From Bacteroidia bacterium (GTDB lineage Bacteria; Bacteroidota; Bacteroidia; JANWJV01): a stretch of DNA of 53,148 bases. Made by a program: the position numbers and the translations under genes. Position 1 is the stretch's first letter. Every line of letters begins with the position of its first letter. Positions 16,944 through 24,213 of this stretch are shown here, in pieces. The DNA lies in assembly GCA_025451785.1 (NCBI GenBank), contig JANWJV010000060.1, positions 1-53,148 on the forward strand, read 5' to 3'. The notes under the pieces were generated by a model. That model had not been told where the DNA came from. It did no database searches and worked only from the letters and a program-made list of their open reading frames with translations.

Positions 16944-19318
16944 CAGAACTTATGCGAAAGCGTAGCGGTAACCTGCCTCGGCGCGATGGGGTTCACGCTG
17001 TTGTCGTCGTGCACATTGTAGCTGAGCGCGTCGAGGAGATTGGAAACTTTCACGCGCGCCGAGAAGCTGCTCCTGCTGTAGCCAAGGCTAGCCTCGAGGT
17101 TAACATACGAAGGAAGCGGGATGAGCTTGTACACGTCGTTGGGAACCGTTACGCGGGTGGAGCGCCCTGCCACCCGGTCGCCGATATAGAGAGCGCCGAA
17201 GCCGGCGCTGAAGCCGTTAAGGAACGCGACATTCGTTTTTGCAAGGTTGTAATAGATGCTTGCATTGGCGGTATGTTCCGGGTTATACCTGAGCTTGCTC
17301 CCCACTACAAAGGTATTGCTCTTGGTGTAGCGGGTGTCGTTATAGCTGTAGCCGGCGATGAAGTACATTCCTTTGTATTCTTTGCTCGAGAGGTCCACTT
17401 CCAGCCCTTTGCTGGTTACCTCGCCTGCGAGTTCCTTGATATTGGTATTGGTGTTGCCATTGGCGAGACTTGTTTGTGCCAGGTTGCTGTTGCGGATCTG
17501 GTACACGGTAACATTCGCCGCGATCATTCCTTTGAAGAGGTCGCTCTTGAATCCGCCTTCGTACTGGTCGATAACAGAAGGAGGCAGCGCTTTGCCGTCA
17601 ACATCAACACCGGCATTGGGAGTAAATGAATTAGAGAAGCTCGCGAATAGCGCCAGGTTCTTTTTGGGCTGGTACACTATGCCGAACCTGGGAGAAAAAG
17701 CCTCGTCGAACTGCCTTGTAGATACCATGGTAGAATTGCTATAGGTAAACACATCGCCGAAGGTCTCCAGGTAAGAGAAGCGTATACCTGCCAGCACTTT
17801 TATTTTTTCGCAAACGCTGATAAGGTCCTGCACATACACGCCGGCGCGACTGATGGGAGAAGTAGTGAGCGTGCGTGCCGTCATTGCGGGGATCTCTGTA
17901 TGCGCCTTGTATTTTCCGGGCTCGAACACGTTGGTGGTGTCGTACCTGTTTATCGCGTTATAGGCGATGTTCTCGGTATTATACTTGTCGGCGTCGGCGC
18001 CCAACAGAAGCGTGTGGCCGAGGCATCCGGTGTTGAACTTACCGGTGAGGTCGAGCTGTGTGATCATGTAATCCTCTTCGATCTCCGTACGCTGAAGTCC
18101 CCTGATCCAGAAACCGTCCGCCTGTATATACTGGCTGTTGCCATTGGGGCGCTGGTTGGCGAAGAGATCGCTCTTAAAGTTTTGGTAAGATGTAACGCTG
18201 CTCAATTTCCAGCGCTCGTTGAAGCGGTGGGTAATAGTGGCGGTGGAGCTTTGCTGTTCTGTATTGATGTAGGACCAGGCAACACCAACGAAACGGCTGC
18301 GGGGAATGTCGATCAGTTCGTAATTGATAACGCCCACACCGAAATCGGCCGTGCCTTTGTTATTAAGGTAGTCGCCCTCGAGGAGAAGGTCGGTCTTCTT
18401 GCCAAGTTTTACAAGAAAGGAAGGGTTGATATAAAAACGTTCGTTCTTCACCACATCGCGAAAGCTCTCCGCGTTCTCATATACTGTGTTGATGCGGAAC
18501 GCCGCGGTCTTTGATCTGTTGAGCGAGCCATACACGTCCACTGAGGGCTCGAAATAGTTGTAGCTGCCCAGGCGCATCGTCACCTCTCCCCCATTTTCAA
18601 ACCGGGGCTTCTTGGTAACGAGGTTGATCACTCCGCCGGCGGCCACGTTGCCGAAAAGGATGGCGGTGCTTCCCTTGAGAACTTCTATTCTCTCGAGCGC
18701 TGTCATCTCGGGCATCGCGGTGTTGTTAAAACGAATGCCATTCTTAAAAGTATTGCTGCTGCCGAAAGCGAAGCCGCGGCCGGCGATCTCTTCCTGGTAG
18801 CCGCCGGTGGTGCCCATAAGGTAAACACCGTTAAAGTTCTTGAGCGCGTCGCCAAGGGTCATCACTTGCTGGTGCTCCAATACTTCCTTCTCGATACTTG
18901 CAACGCTTTGTGGCAGGTCAAGCGGGCGTATGGGTGCCTTGCCGATGGTAACTGGTTCTTCGTTCTTGCTGCGGTACGCGGCTACGATCACCTCTTTAAG
19001 GCGCTGCGCGTTTTCCTTCAGCATGATCTCAGGGATAATAGTGGTTTCGCCGGCTTTTACTTCTACTTGCTGTTCGCGTGTTTCCAATCCCATGAATGAA
19101 GTCACAAGCGTGTAGGTGCCCGGCTCCACATTGCTGATCTCATAAGCACCGGTAACATTTGATATAGCGCCCTTCGATGTTCCCTTCAGTCCTATATTAA
19201 TAAGCTCGGCCGGCTGCCCATCAGAGGTTTTCAGTGTGCCGCTGATGCTGCCGGTTTGCGCGCTCAATGTAAAAGCGCCGGACAACACTACCAGCAGTAA
19301 ACTTATATAGTTCTTCAT
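16943..19318 (-). CDS. TonB-dependent siderophore receptor
   Basis: From the ATG at 19318 it is 791 residues. A signal peptide (KNYISLLLVVLSGAFTLSAQ) is followed by a carboxypeptidase-regulatory-like beta-sandwich (about 24-105, GSISGTLKTSDGQPAELI), then the plug (about 125-245: LDLPQSVASIEKEVL, ERIEVLKGSTAILFGN, GGVINLVTKKP) and a 22-strand barrel ending in TATLSHKF, with the terminal Phe typical of outer-membrane proteins. The ferric-siderophore subfamily is indicated by the QSV and GRGF segments in the plug. The next gene is the PepSY reductase-like protein. The promoter region contains two palindromes suggesting iron control. Confidence 0.93.
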   Translation of the reverse strand: MKNYISLLLVVLSGAFTLSAQTGSISGTLKTSDGQPAELINIGLKGTSKGAISNVTGAYEISNVEPGTYTLVTSFMGLETREQQVEVKAGETTIIPEIMLKENAQRLKEVIVAAYRSKNEEPVTIGKAPIRPLDLPQSVASIEKEVLEHQQVMTLGDALKNFNGVYLMGTTGGYQEEIAGRGFAFGSSNTFKNGIRFNNTAMPEMTALERIEVLKGSTAILFGNVAAGGVINLVTKKPRFENGGEVTMRLGSYNYFEPSVDVYGSLNRSKTAAFRINTVYENAESFRDVVKNERFYINPSFLVKLGKKTDLLLEGDYLNNKGTADFGVGVINYELIDIPRSRFVGVAWSYINTEQQSSTATITHRFNERWKLSSVTSYQNFKSDLFANQRPNGNSQYIQADGFWIRGLQRTEIEEDYMITQLDLTGKFNTGCLGHTLLLGADADKYNTENIAYNAINRYDTTNVFEPGKYKAHTEIPAMTARTLTTSPISRAGVYVQDLISVCEKIKVLAGIRFSYLETFGDVFTYSNSTMVSTRQFDEAFSPRFGIVYQPKKNLALFASFSNSFTPNAGVDVDGKALPPSVIDQYEGGFKSDLFKGMIAANVTVYQIRNSNLAQTSLANGNTNTNIKELAGEVTSKGLEVDLSSKEYKGMYFIAGYSYNDTRYTKSNTFVVGSKLRYNPEHTANASIYYNLAKTNVAFLNGFSAGFGALYIGDRVAGRSTRVTVPNDVYKLIPLPSYVNLEASLGYSRSSFSARVKVSNLLDALSYNVHDDNSVNPIAPRQVTATLSHKF

Positions 19319-19338
19319 AAGGACGTTTTTCAACAGGA

Positions 19339-19369
19339 CAAAGGAACGCCGCCAGCCGAAAACGGGCAA
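19339..19369 (-). promoter_or_regulatory. Putative promoter of the TonB receptor operon
   Basis: On the minus strand a TTG (19367-19369) lies 20 nt before TTCCTTTG (19339-19346), one mismatch from TAnnTTTG. The ATG follows at 19318. The -33 element abuts the AATACC/GGTATT palindrome, so a bound repressor there would block it. Confidence 0.45.
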
Positions 19370-19403
19370 TACCTTAAAATAGGTATTTAGAACGATTCTA
19401 AAT
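19368..19403. promoter_or_regulatory. Two palindromes, candidate Fur-family operator
   Basis: AATACC (19368-19373) and GGTATT (19382-19387) form an inverted repeat with an 8-nt centre. Next to it, ATTTAGAACGATTCTAAAT (19385-19403) is an 8-bp perfect inverted repeat around CGA. Read as TTAGAAC-G-ATTCTAA it has the 7-1-7 layout of Fur/PerR boxes. It lies just upstream of the siderophore receptor promoter, so iron-dependent control is a reasonable inference. Confidence 0.5.
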
Positions 19404-19466
19404 TGTTGGCCTGGCCCCTTTTTGGACCTTCAAAGCGCACATTTTCAAATAATTCCAGCTTTTTCC

Positions 19467-19474
19467 TACATTTG
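19467..19474 (+). promoter_or_regulatory. -7 element of tRNA-Ser
   Basis: TACATTTG matches TAnnTTTG and lies 12 nt before the first base of the mature tRNA-Ser. A TTTC rather than TTTG occurs at the -33 distance. Confidence 0.5.
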
Positions 19475-19486
19475 CCTTCCTTTTCC

Positions 19487-19571
19487 GGAGAGGTGTCAGA
19501 GTGGCCGATCGAGCACGCTTGGAAAGCGTGTTTACCGCAAGGTAACGTGGGTTCGAATCCCACCCTCTCCG
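19487..19571 (+). tRNA. tRNA-Ser (anticodon GGA)
   Basis: The acceptor arms GGAGAGG and CCTCTCC pair fully. The anticodon stem CACGC/GCGTG encloses TTGGAAA with anticodon GGA at 19521-19523. A long variable arm (ACC GCAA GGT) marks a class II tRNA, and the T arm is GTGGG-TTCGAAT-CCCAC. The discriminator base is G, as in serine tRNAs. The 3' CCA is not encoded and must be added after transcription. Confidence 0.96.
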
Positions 19572-19582
19572 CAGAAAACCCA

Positions 19583-19603
19583 CCCCGCTTCGCGGGGTTT
19601 TTT
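19583..19603 (+). terminator. Rho-independent terminator after tRNA-Ser
   Basis: CCCCGC-TTC-GCGGGG is a perfect 6-bp stem followed by six T residues, 12 nt after the tRNA end. The same T run forms part of the -33 TTTG of the arsR promoter. Confidence 0.85.
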
Positions 19604-19631
19604 GTTGTTTCAAAAAATTATCGTAATATTG
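19601..19631 (+). promoter_or_regulatory. arsR promoter overlapping operator 1
   Basis: TTTG at 19601-19604, a 19-nt spacer and TAATATTG at 19624-19631 (one mismatch from TAnnTTTG). The -7 element lies inside the ATCG-N8-CGAT palindrome, so ArsR bound there would exclude RNA polymerase. Confidence 0.55.
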
Positions 19632-19636
19632 CGATA
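19619..19636. promoter_or_regulatory. ArsR operator 1
   Basis: TATCGTAATATTGCGATA is an inverted repeat of TATCG around 8 nt, with one mismatched pair. It lies 12 nt before the arsR ATG and covers the -7 promoter element. The inner ATCG-N8-CGAT pattern recurs before the next gene. Confidence 0.65.
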
Positions 19637-19648
19637 TAATTCCCGAGC

Positions 19649-19975
19649 ATGGGCCTCACCAAAACAGAAGAGTTCACCGTAAAGGACAACAAGATCGCCG
19701 CGTACGCCAAGGCGCTGGGACATCCCGCCCGCATTGCTATTCTACAGTTCCTGCTCAAGAGCCGCTCCTGCATTTGCGGCGATATAGTAGAGGAACTGCC
19801 CTTGTCGCAGTCCACCGTATCGCAGCACCTCAAAGAGCTGAAAGAGGCGGGCTTGATAAAGGGAAATATCGAGGGGGCTTCTGTTTGCTATTGCATCGAC
19901 GAGAAGGGCTGGGCAGAGGCGAAAACCTATCTGAAAACATTGTTCGATTCCTTTAAAGGGAACGATTGCTGCTAA
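19649..19975 (+). CDS. arsR: ArsR family metalloregulator
   Basis: A 108-residue winged-helix repressor. KALGHPARIAILQFLL begins the DNA-binding domain, SCICGDIVEELPLSQSTVSQHLKELKEAGLI contains the recognition helix, and ASVCYCIDEKGW is the wing. Cys residues in SCICGD resemble the ELCVC-type arsenite site in ArsR relatives, and the chain ends in NDCC, which could add ligands. It heads an operon with a DUF6428 protein and arsC and has a palindrome over its own promoter, so autorepression relieved by arsenite is likely. The inducer is inferred from family and neighbours. Confidence 0.9.
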   Translation: MGLTKTEEFTVKDNKIAAYAKALGHPARIAILQFLLKSRSCICGDIVEELPLSQSTVSQHLKELKEAGLIKGNIEGASVCYCIDEKGWAEAKTYLKTLFDSFKGNDCC

Positions 19976-19992
19976 AAAATTTATCCTAAACC

Positions 19993-20008
19993 ATCGTTAA
20001 ATTACGAT
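19993..20008. promoter_or_regulatory. ArsR operator 2
   Basis: ATCGTTAAATTACGAT has the same ATCG-N8-CGAT arms and spacing as operator 1 (ATCGTAATATTGCGAT). It lies in the 47-nt gap between arsR and the DUF6428 gene, 14 nt before that gene's ATG. Confidence 0.6.
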
Positions 20009-20022
20009 TAAAAACAAAAACC

Positions 20023-20496
20023 ATGAAACTATCGCAATTCAAAGAACAGCTCGGCTCAAGGAATGAGCTTTTGTTCAAGCTCCCCAATGGAACGATCGTT
20101 CCTGAACATTTTCACGTTACCGAAGTGGGGCAGGTCACGAAGCACTTCATCGACTGCGGCGGCACCATCCGCAATGAGCGCGTGATAAATTTCCAGCTCT
20201 TCCAGGCAAACGACACGGACCATCGCATCGCTCCTGAAAAGCTTATGAAGATCATCGCGCTTTCCGAAAAGGCATTGGGCCTTCAGGACGCCGAGATAGA
20301 AGTGGAATATCAGGGTGAGACCATCGGTAAGTACGGATTAGATTTCGATGGAAAGGATTTCCTTCTCACCGTTCAAAATACCGCTTGCCTTGCCAGCGAT
20401 AACTGCGGTATCCCAAAGGAGAAACAAAAGCTAAGCCTGTCAGAGCTGCAGGATAAAGACAAAACCTGCTGCACACCCAGCGGTGGCTGCTGCTAA
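20023..20496 (+). CDS. DUF6428 family protein with Cys-rich tail
   Basis: A 157-residue soluble protein of the DUF6428 family, which I recognise as a common companion of arsR and arsC in Bacteroidota. The body (LPNGTIVPEHFHVTEVG, HFIDCGGTIR, VNFQLFQANDTDHR-like segment) has no known catalytic motif. Cys residues are concentrated at the end: ACLASDNC, then CC and a final GGCC. The tail could bind arsenite or another soft metal; that is inference. It lies between arsR and arsC with its own ArsR-type operator upstream. Confidence 0.85.
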   Translation: MKLSQFKEQLGSRNELLFKLPNGTIVPEHFHVTEVGQVTKHFIDCGGTIRNERVINFQLFQANDTDHRIAPEKLMKIIALSEKALGLQDAEIEVEYQGETIGKYGLDFDGKDFLLTVQNTACLASDNCGIPKEKQKLSLSELQDKDKTCCTPSGGCC

Positions 20497-20506
20497 TACA
20501 TGCCCC

Positions 20507-20941
20507 ATGAACAAACTACGCGTTCTATTTCTTTGTATTCATAATTCAGCCCGCAGCCAGATGGCGGAAGCTTACCTGAAAAAGTTTGCCGCCGACCGCT
20601 TTGATTCCGAAAGCGCCGGGCTTGAGGCAGGCACGCTGAATCCCCTGGCCGTTGAAGTGATGAAGGAAGATGGCATCGATATTTCAAAAAACACCACTAA
20701 AGATGTGTTCGAGTTCTTCAAGCAAGGGCGCCTGTACACTTATGTGGTTACTGTTTGCGACGAGGCAAGCTCCGCAAAGTGTCCGCTATTTCCCGGCATG
20801 CACGCAAAGATCAATTGGAGCTTCGAAGACCCTTCGGCTTTCGGGGGAAGCCATAGCGAAAAACTTGCCGCGACACGCGTAGTGCGTGATAAAATAAAAG
20901 CCGCGGTGATCGCTTTTATTCGCGACACAGGTAAGCAATAA
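20507..20941 (+). CDS. arsC: Arsenate reductase, thioredoxin-coupled (LMW phosphatase fold)
   Basis: Reduces arsenate to arsenite. From the ATG at 20507 it is 144 residues (MNKLRVLFLCIHNSARSQ); an in-frame GTG at 20483 inside the previous gene is less likely. The P-loop CIHNSARS is the CX5R nucleophile loop, and TVCDEASSAKCPLFPG supplies the two resolving cysteines of the S. aureus type, which distinguishes it from plain tyrosine phosphatases. FEDPSAFGGSHSEKL contains the Asp-Pro acid motif. No arsenite efflux gene (arsB, acr3) follows; the next gene is on the other strand. Confidence 0.9.
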   Translation: MNKLRVLFLCIHNSARSQMAEAYLKKFAADRFDSESAGLEAGTLNPLAVEVMKEDGIDISKNTTKDVFEFFKQGRLYTYVVTVCDEASSAKCPLFPGMHAKINWSFEDPSAFGGSHSEKLAATRVVRDKIKAAVIAFIRDTGKQ

Positions 20942-20948
20942 GGTCGTG

Positions 20949-21971
20949 CTATTCGGAGATCTCTCCCCTGAGCGAGGACTGCAATTCCGTTTTTAATTTC
21001 TTCTCCGGCAATCCTTGCCCGAGGAGAAACATTAGTTTAGCGACAGCGGCTTCGTAGGTAATATCGGCGCCGCCGGTGACGCCTATCTTTTTGAGACCAG
21101 CGCTGGTCTTGTACTTGCCCTGCTCCACGCTTCCGGCATTGCATTGGGTAACATTATAAACAACGATGCCTTTTTTGATAGCGCCCTGAAGCAGATCGAG
21201 CAGCCATTTTTTGGAGGGCGCATTTCCCGCGCCGAAGGTTTCGAGGATAAGCGCCCGCAGTCCTTTGATGCTAAGCGCCGCTTTCACCGCTTCGGCGCCA
21301 ATACCGGGAAACATCTTTAATACTGCAATATTAGTATTGAGGTTCGTGTGGACCTTCAGTTTACCTTTTGCCAATTTGCCAATTGCTCCCTGGTTATATT
21401 TCAAGTGAACACCCGCTTCGGCAAGCTCCGGGTAGTTCGGGCTCTGGAAGGCCTGGAACTGCTCCGCGTTGAATTTGTGTGTTCGGTTGCCGCGGTATAA
21501 TTTGTATTCAAAATAAATGCACACTTCCGGAACAAGGGCCAGGCCGTTCTTTTTCGCCGAGGCAATTTCAATAGCGGTGATGAGGTTCTCCTTCCCGTCG
21601 GTACGGATCGTGCCTATCGGCAATTGCGACCCTGTGAGCACCACTGGTTTCGCCAGGTTCTCGAGCATGAAGCTGAGCGCCGAAGCGGTGAACGACATAG
21701 TATCAGACCCATGCAGGATCACAAAGCCGTCGTATTTATCGTAATTCTCTTCGATGGCCTTCGCCATTTTCACCCATATCTCCGGCTCCATGTCGGAGGA
21801 GTCGAGCGGCTCTTCAAAAGCAATGACGGAAATGCTGACGTCGAACTTTTTCAGCTCCGGGACCTGTTCCGAAAGATGGCTGAAGTCAAATGGCTTCAGT
21901 TCCCCGCTCTTGGGGTCCTGCACCATGCCTATGGTGCCGCCGGTATAGATCAATAACACGGATGGTTTCAT
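20949..21971 (-). CDS. ansA: L-asparaginase, type I
   Basis: Hydrolyses asparagine to aspartate and ammonia. From the ATG at 21971 it is 340 residues (MKPSVLLIYTGGTIGM); the upstream extension is not family-like. The two catalytic Thr motifs are YTGGTIGM near the start and ILHGSDTMSFTASAL. The lack of a signal peptide places it in the cytoplasm, as for type I enzymes. It follows the DUF1571 gene by 13 nt on the same strand and is convergent with arsC, 7 nt away. Confidence 0.93.
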   Translation of the reverse strand: MKPSVLLIYTGGTIGMVQDPKSGELKPFDFSHLSEQVPELKKFDVSISVIAFEEPLDSSDMEPEIWVKMAKAIEENYDKYDGFVILHGSDTMSFTASALSFMLENLAKPVVLTGSQLPIGTIRTDGKENLITAIEIASAKKNGLALVPEVCIYFEYKLYRGNRTHKFNAEQFQAFQSPNYPELAEAGVHLKYNQGAIGKLAKGKLKVHTNLNTNIAVLKMFPGIGAEAVKAALSIKGLRALILETFGAGNAPSKKWLLDLLQGAIKKGIVVYNVTQCNAGSVEQGKYKTSAGLKKIGVTGGADITYEAAVAKLMFLLGQGLPEKKLKTELQSSLRGEISE

Positions 21972-21984
21972 CCCGGGTTCGTTT

Positions 21985-22854
21985 TTAAAAGCCGTAATCT
22001 TTAAAGGTCTTTGAAAATTCGTCAGCCTCAAAACGGCTGTTCACTTTCATGCTGTACATCTCGTACGATTCGTAAAGGCCTTCATCATCATAAACTTTCA
22101 CGCTCAGCGGAAGACAGGTTTTCTTATCGATGTAAACCTCTGTTTTATTGGCGTAAATGCTCGGTATCTCTATCTCTTTACCTTCCTTCAAAACTCCGAA
22201 CTGGCTCATGAGCCCGTTGCGCGCCCTGATCATATAATCGGCCAGGTTATATTTGCGCGCGATGCTCGTCACCGTTTCGTTCTTTCCCACCGTATACTTG
22301 ATGAATTTGAACTCAGGAAATTTCACAAGAATGGAATGACACTCCTGCTTGTCGTGCGTAACGGTGCCCTGGTATTCAAAATGTTTATCGAAATCCCTCC
22401 CCGCTTTTACCACGCCGCTCGCCACAATGGTGCCGATGTAGCCCACGCCGAGGTCGTAAAGCGTATGATGCTGGTCCTTGCGCATGGTGCTGCCCAGCGG
22501 GTCGAGGCTAAAGTTCATAAAAGGAAATGAGCGCGAGCGCACAAGCGCGTTGTTCTTGTTCTTGTCTGACGACCAAAGTATCTCCAGCCCCTTCACCGGG
22601 TTGTTCATGTACACGCGCATGGGGCTGATGTTGATCTTCATAAGGCTGTGCGCCTTCAGTGTCTTGCCATTGATGCGCTCGGTGGAAATAAGAAAATAGC
22701 GCAGCGTCCTCACCTGGCGTATGGAGTCGAACATGTTGTGTATTACGCGCTTGCACTCCGCACTGTCCTCCTCCCTGGGCGCTCCCGAAAACGCGAACAG
22801 CAGGGGGGCCGCCATCAGCGGCAGAAGCAGGAAACGCGGGGCCCTCGTCATCAT
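21985..22854 (-). CDS. DUF1571 family exported protein with LysM-like segment
   Basis: From the ATG at 22854 it is 289 residues; TTG at 22860 and ATG at 22851 are alternatives. A signal peptide (LLLPLMAAPLLFAFSG) precedes a LolA-like beta-sheet domain of the DUF1571 type, seen in KINISPMRVYMNNPVKGLEI and the end MYSMKVNSRFEADEFS. Between the halves, about residues 195-235, YTVGKNETVTSIARKYNLAD reads as a LysM peptidoglycan-binding motif. It therefore may act in the periplasm on or near the cell wall. It precedes ansA by 13 nt; no functional link is evident. Confidence 0.75.
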   Translation of the reverse strand: MMTRAPRFLLLPLMAAPLLFAFSGAPREEDSAECKRVIHNMFDSIRQVRTLRYFLISTERINGKTLKAHSLMKINISPMRVYMNNPVKGLEILWSSDKNKNNALVRSRSFPFMNFSLDPLGSTMRKDQHHTLYDLGVGYIGTIVASGVVKAGRDFDKHFEYQGTVTHDKQECHSILVKFPEFKFIKYTVGKNETVTSIARKYNLADYMIRARNGLMSQFGVLKEGKEIEIPSIYANKTEVYIDKKTCLPLSVKVYDDEGLYESYEMYSMKVNSRFEADEFSKTFKDYGF

Positions 22855-22894
22855 AATCAAGTGGTAAAATTAATCGTATTTTCGTAAGCAAGCG

Positions 22895-23635
22895 ATGAAA
22901 ACACTTGGCATAATACCCGCCCGTTACCAGAGCACTCGTTTTCCGGGAAAGCCCCTGGCGGTGATCGACGGAATGACGATGATAGAGCGGGTAGTTAAGC
23001 AGGCCTCAAAGGCCAGGTCCCTGGGCAGGGTGATCGTCGCCACCGACGATCAGCGCATCGCCTCGCATGTAAAGGATTTTGGAGGAGAGGCCGTAATGAC
23101 GGACCCGAAGCACCCCAGCGGCACCGACCGCTGCTACGAAGCGCTCGAGATAGCGGGAAAGAACGAATACGACCTGGTAGTGAACATCCAGGGCGACGAG
23201 CCTTTTATAGATCCCGGGCAAATAGACCTCGCCTGTTCCTGCTTCAGCTCTTCGCAAGTGCAGATCGCCACGCTGGTGAAAAAGATAAGTGATGTTAGTA
23301 CCTTGCTCGACCCCAACACTCCCAAAGCGGTGCTCGACGCGCACATGCGCGCCATTTATTTCAGCCGCGCCCCTATCCCCTATTGCCGCGGCGAGAAGGA
23401 GGCGAAGGACTGGATCGTGAAGCATACCTATTACAAACACATCGGCCTTTATGCTTATCGTACAGATATACTTGCGGAGATCACACAGCTTCGGCCTTCG
23501 GCGCTGGAGCTTGCCGAATCGCTGGAGCAGTTGCGCTGGATCGAGCACGGCTATCGCATCCAGGCAGCCATCACCGAACACGAAAGTGTTTCGGTAGACA
23601 CGCCCGACGACCTGCTGAACCTTCCGCTCACATGA
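22895..23635 (+). CDS. kdsB: 3-deoxy-manno-octulosonate cytidylyltransferase
   Basis: Activates Kdo as CMP-Kdo for lipopolysaccharide inner core synthesis. The 246-residue nucleotidyltransferase starts KTLGIIPARYQSTRFPGKPLA, with the CTP-binding ARYxSxRFPGKPL signature; VVNIQGDEPFIDP carries the metal-binding Asp region, and SVDTPDDL is the family C-terminal motif. Its stop overlaps the nadD ATG (ATGA). It is divergent from the DUF1571 gene, sharing a 40-nt intergenic region. Confidence 0.96.
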   Translation: MKTLGIIPARYQSTRFPGKPLAVIDGMTMIERVVKQASKARSLGRVIVATDDQRIASHVKDFGGEAVMTDPKHPSGTDRCYEALEIAGKNEYDLVVNIQGDEPFIDPGQIDLACSCFSSSQVQIATLVKKISDVSTLLDPNTPKAVLDAHMRAIYFSRAPIPYCRGEKEAKDWIVKHTYYKHIGLYAYRTDILAEITQLRPSALELAESLEQLRWIEHGYRIQAAITEHESVSVDTPDDLLNLPLT

Positions 23636-24213
23636 AGACCGGTCTCTTCTTCGGCTCTTTTAACCCGGTGCACATAGGCCACATGGCCATTGCCAATTAC
23701 ATGGTGGAATTTACGGAGCTCGAAAGGGTCTGGCTGGTGGTATCGCCGCACAATCCGCACAAGGAAAAGAGCAGCTTGCTTGGCGACAAACATCGCCTGC
23801 GCCTGGTACGCGAAGCGATCGGTGATCATAAAAAACTGAAGGCAAGCGACATCGAGTTCAAACTAGCGCAGCCCTCGTACACCGTGAACACACTGGCGCA
23901 TCTCAAAGAAAAACATCCCAAAGACGAGTTCGCTCTCATTATGGGATATGATAATCTTCTCGGCTTCCACAAATGGAAGAACCACGAGGAGATCCTGAAG
24001 CACCATGATATTTATGTTTACCCAAGGCTAAACAAAGAAGGCGCGAAACCGTTGCTGAGCCTTGATCATCCCCGCGTGAAAATGACAGAGGCCCCGCTCA
24101 TGGAGATCTCCGCTTCGTTCATCCGTGAAGCCATCAGCAAGAAAAAAGATGTGCGGCATTTCCTTCCCCAGGCGGTGTGGGAATACATCGGGGAAATGAA
24201 CTTCTATAAGTAA
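23632..24213 (+). CDS. nadD: Nicotinate-nucleotide adenylyltransferase
   Basis: Adenylates nicotinate mononucleotide in NAD synthesis. The ATG at 23632 overlaps the kdsB stop and gives 193 residues, the normal length; the longer upstream reading is a shadow of kdsB. Motifs: GLFFGSFNPVHIGHMAIA (the GSFNPVHxGH nucleotidyltransferase signature), LIMGYDNLLGFHKWKN and MEISASFIREAI (the ISxTxIR-type ATP site). nadA for quinolinate synthesis lies about 6 kb away in the window, on the other strand. Confidence 0.95.
   Translation: MKTGLFFGSFNPVHIGHMAIANYMVEFTELERVWLVVSPHNPHKEKSSLLGDKHRLRLVREAIGDHKKLKASDIEFKLAQPSYTVNTLAHLKEKHPKDEFALIMGYDNLLGFHKWKNHEEILKHHDIYVYPRLNKEGAKPLLSLDHPRVKMTEAPLMEISASFIREAISKKKDVRHFLPQAVWEYIGEMNFYK

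Noticed and set aside
23383-23631. Extension of nadD by about 83 codons upstream
   Set aside because: It lies in another frame of kdsB, is Arg/Ala-rich, and the ATG at 23632 overlapping the kdsB stop gives the exact family N-terminus.
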